This document shows, piece after piece, positions 14,042 through 18,891 of a DNA stretch of 18,891 bases (within the stretch, counting starts at the first letter, position 1; every line of letters starts with the position of its first letter). Under the pieces are notes generated by a model that did no database searches, was not told where the DNA came from, and saw only the letters and a program-made list of their open reading frames with translations. A program made the position numbers and the translations under genes. Source of the stretch: Salinisphaera sp. UBA6602 (GTDB lineage Bacteria > Pseudomonadota > Gammaproteobacteria > Nevskiales > Salinisphaeraceae); assembly GCA_002433465.1 (NCBI GenBank), contig DJIE01000247.1:1-18891 (forward strand), written 5' to 3'.

Positions 14042-15559
14042 ATGGATCTGATCATCTCTCTCACCCCGCCGCTGGCTGCGGTGCTGCTCGCGCTCGCCAC
14101 ACGGCGCGTCAATATGTCGTTGTTTCTGGCGATCTGGATCGGCGGCTGGTTCGTGGCCGGCAATCCGGTGGCCGCGGTGGGCCAGACCTTCGACTGGTTT
14201 GCCGAGGTGATGACCGACGAATGGAACGCCCGTTTTCTGGTGCTGGTATCGCTGCTGGGCGCCGGCGCGGCGTTCATGTATCGCACCGGCGGCTCGCATG
14301 CGGTTTCGCGCTGGCTGTCGCGGCGTATTTCCACCGGGCGCAACGCGCAGTTGCTGACCTGGCTGCTCGGGCTGGTGATCTTTTTCAACGACTACGTCAA
14401 TTCGGTGATCGTGGGTAATGCCACCCGCGATCTGACCGGCGAACATCGTGTGTCGCGCGAAAAGCTGGCCTATCTGCTGGATTCCACCTCGGCACCCATG
14501 GCCACCCTCGGCCCCGTTTCCGACTGGATCGGCTATCAGGTGTCGCTGATCGCGGCCGCGTTCACCGCTTTGAGCCTGACCACGGAAAAGCCCTACATGG
14601 CGTTCCTGCAGTCGATTCCGTGGAACTTCTATGCCCTGCTGTGCCTGGTGGCAGTGCCCACGATCGTGATTCTGGGCGACTTCGGGCCCATGCGTGCGGC
14701 CGAGCGGCGTGCCGAGGAAGACGGCGACCTGGTCGCGCCGGGGGATACGCCGCTATCGGCGATCGAGAACGATCTCGGCGAAGCGGATACCGAAAACGGC
14801 CGGCTTTATCACTTCCTGTTGCCGCTCGGCGTACTGCTCGGCGTGGCCTGCTGGGCGCTGTGGTATACCGGTGGCGGCGCCGAGGGCAAGCCGCTCATGG
14901 ATGCGCTGGCCGATACCGACGTGGCCGTGTCGCTGTCCTGGGCCGCGTTTGCCATGGTGTGCACAGCCATGGGCCTGGCCCTGCTGCAACGGCATACGCT
15001 CGAAGCCTGTGAACAGACCCTGCTGGCCGGTTTTCGTACCATGCTGCCCGCGCTGGTGATCATGGTGCTGGCGTGGACGATCGGTACCGTCACCGGCGCG
15101 CTGGATACCGGCGAACACGTCATCGCAGCCACCCGCGACTGGCTTTCGCCGGGGCTGTTGCCGGTGCTCATCTTCGCCATCGCGATGGTGATCTCGTTTG
15201 CGACCGGCAGTTCCTGGGGCGCGATGGCCATTCTCACGCCGGTCGCGGTACCGCTGGCCTATAACATCGGCGATATCACGCTCGTGCATATGGCGATCGG
15301 TGCCATCTTCTCCGGTTCGATCTTTGGCGATCACTGTTCGCCGATCTCGGATACCACGGTGATGTCGTCGATCTTTGCCGGTTCGGATCATATCGCCCAT
15401 GTGCGCACACAGATTCCCTATGCGCTGGTGCCGGCAGTGGTGGCCGGACTGCTCTATATCGCCTCGATGGCGGTTTCGTCCGCGTGGGTGCTGCTGGCCG
15501 CCGGTCTGATCATCCAGACGATCGCGATCTGGATGATTGCGCGTGCGACGCCGGGCTGA
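14042..15559 (+). CDS. NhaC-type Na+/H+ antiporter family protein
   Basis: A 505-residue polytopic inner-membrane protein of the NhaC family (Pfam Na_H_antiporter, COG1757). Signature stretches: LGLVIFFNDYVNSVIVGNAT (109-128), LDSTSAPMATLGPVSDWIGY (146-165), ISFATGSSWGAMAILTPVA (384-402) and SGSIFGDHCSPISDTTVMSS (424-443). The polar FNDYVN and GDHCSPISDTT elements are the probable ion path. A charged cytoplasmic-type loop (about 217-255) separates the two halves. Expected role is Na+ extrusion coupled to H+ entry, though some members exchange organic acids instead. ATG 14042 directly precedes the first helix; no strong ribosome site is visible, although GGGGGA occurs 36 bases upstream. The gene is divergent from the Nramp-like transporter and convergent with the LysE-type exporter. 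Confidence 0.92.
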   Translation: MDLIISLTPPLAAVLLALATRRVNMSLFLAIWIGGWFVAGNPVAAVGQTFDWFAEVMTDEWNARFLVLVSLLGAGAAFMYRTGGSHAVSRWLSRRISTGRNAQLLTWLLGLVIFFNDYVNSVIVGNATRDLTGEHRVSREKLAYLLDSTSAPMATLGPVSDWIGYQVSLIAAAFTALSLTTEKPYMAFLQSIPWNFYALLCLVAVPTIVILGDFGPMRAAERRAEEDGDLVAPGDTPLSAIENDLGEADTENGRLYHFLLPLGVLLGVACWALWYTGGGAEGKPLMDALADTDVAVSLSWAAFAMVCTAMGLALLQRHTLEACEQTLLAGFRTMLPALVIMVLAWTIGTVTGALDTGEHVIAATRDWLSPGLLPVLIFAIAMVISFATGSSWGAMAILTPVAVPLAYNIGDITLVHMAIGAIFSGSIFGDHCSPISDTTVMSSIFAGSDHIAHVRTQIPYALVPAVVAGLLYIASMAVSSAWVLLAAGLIIQTIAIWMIARATPG

Positions 15560-15581
15560 ACACGTTCCGCGCGTTCAGCCC
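15553..15581. terminator. bidirectional hairpin containing both convergent stop codons
   Basis: GGGCTGAAC (15553-15561) pairs perfectly with GTTCAGCCC (15573-15581). The left arm contains the TGA of the NhaC-type gene and the right arm contains the TGA of the LysE-type gene, read on the other strand. The 11-base loop can form one further CG/CG step. No T-run follows on either side. Confidence 0.65.
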
Positions 15582-16198
15582 AGTGCCAGCCATACGCCGA
15601 CCGCCATCATCAGACTGCCGGCCACGCGATTGAGCCGCACCACGTTGCGCGGCTCGCGCAAGAAGCTGCGCACCGCATGCCCGCCGCCCGCATAGACCAG
15701 TAGCGAACAGAACTCGATAGTCAGAATGGCGCCGACCAGCACCAGAAGCTGGGGCGCCAGGGCGTTGTCGCGGTTGAGAAACGGCGGCAGCAGCGCGATG
15801 AAGAAGGCCCAGCCCTTGGGGTTTGCGATTGCGGTCACAAAGCCCTGGGTGATCAGGCCGGCCGGACGTAGTGCGTCGCCGTCCCGGTTGGCGGCCGGCA
15901 ATGCCGATTCGCCGCTGGCGCGCCACATCGCGATACCCAGATAGACCAGATAGGCGCCGCCGGCGAGTTTGAGCGCGGTGAACAGCGTCGGATAACTCAG
16001 CATGAGGGTCGCGGCACCGATCACCGCCGAAACGGCCACCAGCCCCACGCCCACCAGCTCGCCGGCCATCATCCAGAGCGTGCGGCGCACGCCGATGCTC
16101 ATGCCCAGGCTCAGTGACAGCATCATGCACATGCCCGGCGTGAGCGAGACCAGCATGAAAGTGGGAATGAACACGGATAATTTCGGTAGATCGAACAT
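15575..16198 (-). CDS. LysE/RhtB family amino-acid exporter
   Basis: A 207-residue inner-membrane protein with about six hydrophobic helices. FIPTFMLVSLTPGMCMMLSLSLGMSIGVRR (about 10-39) is the characteristic LysE/RhtB opening, with the conserved TPG. Later GGAYLVYLGIAMWR (80-93) and FVTAIANPKGWAFFIALLPPF (119-139) with the NPKG motif confirm the family. Members export amino acids or their derivatives such as homoserine lactone, threonine or lysine; specificity is not readable. ATG 16198 starts MFDLPKLSVF, with AGGA some 11-12 bases upstream. A large palindrome lies about 100 bases upstream in the divergent spacer. The stop is embedded in a hairpin shared with the NhaC-type gene. Confidence 0.9.
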   Translation of the reverse strand: MFDLPKLSVFIPTFMLVSLTPGMCMMLSLSLGMSIGVRRTLWMMAGELVGVGLVAVSAVIGAATLMLSYPTLFTALKLAGGAYLVYLGIAMWRASGESALPAANRDGDALRPAGLITQGFVTAIANPKGWAFFIALLPPFLNRDNALAPQLLVLVGAILTIEFCSLLVYAGGGHAVRSFLREPRNVVRLNRVAGSLMMAVGVWLALG

Positions 16199-16274
16199 CG
16201 ACCCGAGGTCCTGCGGCTTGGGCTACGGCCTTTCGACACAACGGGTTCGATGCGCTCGGCCGACGGGACGGCTC

Positions 16275-16280
16275 ATTGTA
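16275..16280 (-). promoter_or_regulatory. possible -10 element for the LysE-type gene
   Basis: The minus strand reads TACAAT, one base from consensus, about 77 bases upstream of the start. At 17-base spacing the -35 position falls inside the palindrome at 16295-16318 and matches only about half of TTGACA. Confidence 0.3.
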
Positions 16281-16294
16281 TCGTTCGTGAGGTC

Positions 16295-16318
16295 GGCGTT
16301 CGAGCATGCCCGAACGCC
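16295..16318. promoter_or_regulatory. 24-base imperfect palindrome, candidate operator
   Basis: Outer arms GGCGTTCG and CGAACGCC are perfect, the centre GCATGC is itself a palindrome, and only one base pair (A/C) breaks the symmetry. It lies between two divergent start codons, not at a gene end, so a dimeric repressor or activator site is a better reading than a terminator. The regulator is unknown and no regulator gene is adjacent. Confidence 0.45.
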
Positions 16319-16383
16319 CTAGGCAGACATCCGGATTGCAGCCGGCGGTAATCGCTGTGACCGTGACCGTCCTGTTTCCCGTC

Positions 16384-16395
16384 GGGCGATCGCCC
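16384..16395. promoter_or_regulatory. 12-base palindrome at the ribosome-binding position of the DUF2235 gene
   Basis: GGGCGATCGCCC ends one base before the ATG of the DUF2235 gene and replaces any normal purine-rich ribosome site. A regulatory meaning is speculative. Confidence 0.3.
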
Positions 16396-16396
16396 C

Positions 16397-17386
16397 ATGG
16401 CCAAGAACATTGTCGTATGTTGCGACGGCACCAACAGCCAGTTCGCCAGTTCGAACACCAACGTCGTCCATCTCTACAACGCGCTCGTGGACAGCCCGGA
16501 CCAGCGCGTGTTCTACGAACCGGGCGTGGGCACCTTCGGCGCGCGCTTTCTTGGCGTGAACGTGGGCGAAACCCTGGGCAAGGGTCTGGGTGCGGCGTTC
16601 GGGTACGGCATTACCCAGAACCTGGTCCGCGCCTACCGATTCCTGATCGATACCTATGCCCCGGGGGATCGTGTGTTCCTGTTCGGCTTCAGCCGGGGCG
16701 CCTTCGCGGCCCGCTCGCTGGCCGCGTTGATCGATCAGGTGGGCATACTCGAACCCGGCGATCACGCTCGTGCGAAAGAGACGGTGAAAGCATGGCTCGA
16801 CGGCGATACGTCGGCGGTCGAGCGCTACCAGCAGCCGCTGACCCGCTGTGCGCCGCATTTTGTCGGCGTCTGGGAAACCGTGGGCGCGCTGGGCGTGCTG
16901 ATCCGGCTGCGAAGCTTTCACGACAACAAGCTCAGCCCTGGCGTATGTCATGCCTTCCACGCGCTTGCGATCGACGAAAAGCGGCGCAAGTTCGAGCCCA
17001 CGCCCTGGGACGAAAGCGCGCTCAAGCCCGGCCAGAATGCGCGCCAGCTGTGGTTTGCCGGCGTGCATAGCGATGTCGGCGGCGGCTACGACGAACGCGG
17101 CCTGGCCGATATCACCCTGGGCTGGATGCTCGAACAGGCGCAGGCCCAGGGGCTGGCTCTCAAGCCGGACGCTTTCGATCGGCTACAGGGCGACCCTGCC
17201 GGCACGCTGCACCACTCCTACCACGGCCTCTGGCGACTGCTGGGCCGCTACGTGCGCCGGCCCGGGCGCGACGATGCCTTCCACCCCTCGGTCGGAGCGC
17301 GCCTGCGCCGGGTCGGCGACTATGCCCCGGACAACCTGCCGGTCGAGGTGCGCCGCCGCCTTGTCGAGCAGCCGGCCGACGACTGA
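16397..17386 (+). CDS. DUF2235 alpha/beta hydrolase (Tle1-like phospholipase domain)
   Basis: A 329-residue protein of the DUF2235 family, which includes type VI secretion phospholipase effectors of the Tle1 group and many uncharacterised intracellular enzymes. It begins IVVCCDGTNS, the usual DUF2235 opening. The nucleophile elbow is LFGFSRGAFAAR with Ser99 (GxSxG). Downstream are VGVWETVGALG (156-166), where I expect WDTV in most relatives but see Glu160, and WFAGVHSDVGGGY (219-231), which supplies the likely His224. No signal peptide is seen, and no secretion gene or immunity gene is in the window, so an effector role is not supported. ATG 16397 starts MAKNIVV directly at the domain. It is convergent with metH. 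Confidence 0.88.
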   Translation: MAKNIVVCCDGTNSQFASSNTNVVHLYNALVDSPDQRVFYEPGVGTFGARFLGVNVGETLGKGLGAAFGYGITQNLVRAYRFLIDTYAPGDRVFLFGFSRGAFAARSLAALIDQVGILEPGDHARAKETVKAWLDGDTSAVERYQQPLTRCAPHFVGVWETVGALGVLIRLRSFHDNKLSPGVCHAFHALAIDEKRRKFEPTPWDESALKPGQNARQLWFAGVHSDVGGGYDERGLADITLGWMLEQAQAQGLALKPDAFDRLQGDPAGTLHHSYHGLWRLLGRYVRRPGRDDAFHPSVGARLRRVGDYAPDNLPVEVRRRLVEQPADD

Positions 17387-17398
17387 TAGGCCAGGCCA

Positions 17399-17440
17399 CG
17401 AGCGGGCAGTGGAGTCTAGTCCTCGCCGCCGCCCGGCTCG
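17399..17440. terminator. inverted repeat between DUF2235 and metH ends
   Basis: CGAGC GGGC (17399-17407) pairs with GCCC GCTCG (17431-17440) with one bulged G. The 23-base loop contains the metH stop. The long loop makes it a weaker candidate than the others. Confidence 0.35.
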
Positions 17441-18891
17441 TAGCCAAGGTTGGGGCCGATCCATTTTTCGGCGGTGGCGATATCCCAGCCCTTGCGCGCC
17501 GCATAGTCCTTGACCTGATCCTTGGCTACGCGGCCGACCACGAAATAGCGCGATTCCGGATGGCTGAAATACCAGCCGGATACGGCCGCACCCGGCCACA
17601 TCGCCCGCGATTCGGTCAGCTCGATGCCGGTACGTGCCTCGACGTCGAGCATCTGCCAGAGCGTGTCCTTCTCGGTATGTTCCGGACAGGCCGGATAACC
17701 CGGGGCCGGACGGATACCGTGGTACTTCTCGCCGATGAGGTCGCTGTTGGACAGGGATTCGTCCGCGGAATGGCCCCAGATTTCGGTACGCACGAACTTG
17801 TGCAGCCATTCGGCGAAGGATTCGGCCAGACGATCGGCCAGCGCTTCAACGAGAATGGCGTTGTAATCGTCGTTCTGGGCCTTGAAGCGCTGCACGATTT
17901 CGTTGGAACCGAGCCCGGCGGTGACCGCAAACGCGCCCACCCAGTCCTTCTTGCCCGACTCTTTCGGGGCGATGAAGTCGGCCAGCGAGCGATTGGGCAC
18001 GCCTTCGCGATGCTCGGTCTGCTGACGCAGATTGTGCATGATATGCACGGTTTCGCTGCGATCGTCGCTTAACACGTGGATATCGTCGCCCACGCGCTCG
18101 GCCGGGAAGATGCCGGCCACGCCCTTCGCGGTGAGCCATTTGTCTTCCACGATCTGCTTGAGCATGGCCTGGGCCTCGTCGAAGAGCTTGCGCGCCTCGG
18201 GGCCCTTGTGGGGGTCGTTGAGGATGTCCGGATAGCGACCGCGCATCTCCCAGGACAGAAAGAACGGCGTCCAGTCGATGGTGTCCACGAGCTGTTCCAG
18301 GGGGAAATCCTCGAACACATAGACGCCGGATTCGTCGCTGGCCTCGCCGCTGATATGCGGCGGCGCCTCGCGCAGGGCGTAGTCGGTGGTTTCGGGCAGC
18401 TGCGGGCGCGGCGGCTCGTAGTTGTCCCAGTCCAGCTTCACCGCGTTGGCACGCGCATCGGCCAGGGTCAGGAACTTGTCCTTGCGCTTGTTGGCGTGGC
18501 GCTCGCGCAGCTTGTCGTAGTCGTCCTTGAGCTCGGCTTCCAGCTTGGCACGGCCCTCGGCGCTGACCATGCGTGAGGCCACCGGCACGGAACGGCTGGC
18601 GTCCTTCACCCACATCACCGCGCCGTCATAGACGGGGTCGATCTTGACCGCGGTATGGGCACGCGAGGTGGTGGCCCCGCCGATCAGCAGCGGCGTATTC
18701 ATGCCGCGACGCTGCATTTCGGCGGCGACGTTGACCATTTCGTCGAGCGAGGGGGTGATCAGCCCGGACAGGCCGATGACGTGCGCGTTGTGCTTCTCGG
18801 CGGCGTCGAGGATGTCGTTCATCGGCACCATCACGCCGAGATCGATCACCTCGAAATTGTTGCACTGGAGCACCACGCCGACGATGTTCTT
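17416..18891 (-). CDS. metH: cobalamin-dependent methionine synthase, C-terminal part (partial at window edge)
   Basis: The frame is open to the window end, which gives 491 residues beginning KNIVGVVLQCNNFEVIDLG. This is the stretch just after the DxHxxG histidine loop of the cobalamin domain, so the B12 ligand lies just outside the window. Visible are the rest of the B12 domain (IGLSGLITPSLDEM, LLIGGATTSRAHTAVK) and the SAM-binding activation domain, with WTPFFLSWEMRGRYP and the RPAPGYPACPEHTEK motif (bases 17668-17712). MetH methylates homocysteine to methionine from methyl-tetrahydrofolate; the activation domain remethylates oxidised cobalamin using SAM and a flavodoxin-type donor. The homocysteine and folate domains would lie beyond base 18891. 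The truncation is a window effect, not a broken gene. Confidence 0.97.
   Translation of the reverse strand, partial: KNIVGVVLQCNNFEVIDLGVMVPMNDILDAAEKHNAHVIGLSGLITPSLDEMVNVAAEMQRRGMNTPLLIGGATTSRAHTAVKIDPVYDGAVMWVKDASRSVPVASRMVSAEGRAKLEAELKDDYDKLRERHANKRKDKFLTLADARANAVKLDWDNYEPPRPQLPETTDYALREAPPHISGEASDESGVYVFEDFPLEQLVDTIDWTPFFLSWEMRGRYPDILNDPHKGPEARKLFDEAQAMLKQIVEDKWLTAKGVAGIFPAERVGDDIHVLSDDRSETVHIMHNLRQQTEHREGVPNRSLADFIAPKESGKKDWVGAFAVTAGLGSNEIVQRFKAQNDDYNAILVEALADRLAESFAEWLHKFVRTEIWGHSADESLSNSDLIGEKYHGIRPAPGYPACPEHTEKDTLWQMLDVEARTGIELTESRAMWPGAAVSGWYFSHPESRYFVVGRVAKDQVKDYAARKGWDIATAEKWIGPNLGYEPGGGED

Noticed and set aside
16397..17386. DUF2235 protein as part of a type VI secretion toxin-immunity set
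   Set aside because: No VgrG, PAAR, Hcp or immunity-like gene is adjacent; neighbours are an amino-acid exporter and metH.
17416..18891. MetH as a truncated pseudogene
   Set aside because: The frame stays open to the window edge and starts inside the cobalamin domain, so the missing part lies outside the window.

Overview
The window is GC-rich, densely packed chromosomal DNA in which nearly every base belongs to a gene or a short spacer. Gene content (Hsp33, cobalamin-dependent MetH, a YdgA/DUF945 protein, DUF3820, a DinF-type MATE pump, an Hpt/REC/GGDEF signalling protein) fits a gammaproteobacterium. The NhaC-type Na+/H+ antiporter would suit a marine or halotolerant species, and a Salinisphaera-like organism is my guess from general resemblance, not from any search. 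I saw no insertion sequence, phage gene, CRISPR array, tRNA or rRNA.

Layout. 1-34: last codons of an upstream plus-strand gene. 109-1279: alpha/beta hydrolase and a small DUF3820 protein (+), running tail-to-tail into a lipoprotein gene (1270-1914, -) that overlaps DUF3820 by 10 bases. 2081-3469: DUF945/YdgA-like protein (-). 3822-4517: an exported, F420/NADP-reductase-like Rossmann protein (+). 4707-9223: a three-gene signalling operon (+), made of a soluble GAF-PAS histidine kinase, a single-domain response regulator and an Hpt-REC-REC-GGDEF diguanylate cyclase. 9234-10148: Hsp33 (-). 10311-11621: MATE exporter (+). 11630-12112: GNAT acetyltransferase (-). 12137-12562: VOC-fold protein (-). 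12628-13869: divergent Nramp-family transporter (-). 14042-15559: NhaC-type antiporter (+). 15575-16198: LysE/RhtB exporter (-). 16397-17386: DUF2235 hydrolase (+). 17416 to the window end: the C-terminal part of MetH (-), cut by the window edge.

How the genes relate. The only tightly coupled system is the kinase/regulator/cyclase set. Its second gene starts within or just after the first, and the third overlaps the second by 20 bases. All phospho-relay residues are visible except one degenerate receiver site, so a signal probably flows from a cytoplasmic sensor through CheY-like and Hpt/REC steps to c-di-GMP synthesis. The rest is a housekeeping and stress mixture of transporters, a redox chaperone and small enzymes, arranged largely as convergent or divergent single genes. 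Several convergent pairs are separated by only a few bases, and inverted repeats cover or sit beside their stop codons.

The points that most deserve a second look are: the phosphorelay-to-c-di-GMP operon with its arginine-for-lysine receiver; an Nramp-family protein lacking the usual metal-binding residues of helices 1 and 6, with a hairpin where its ribosome binding site should be; the Rossmann oxidoreductase with a signal peptide and a short C-terminus; and the palindromes at the convergent gene ends and in the lysE/DUF2235 divergent spacer.
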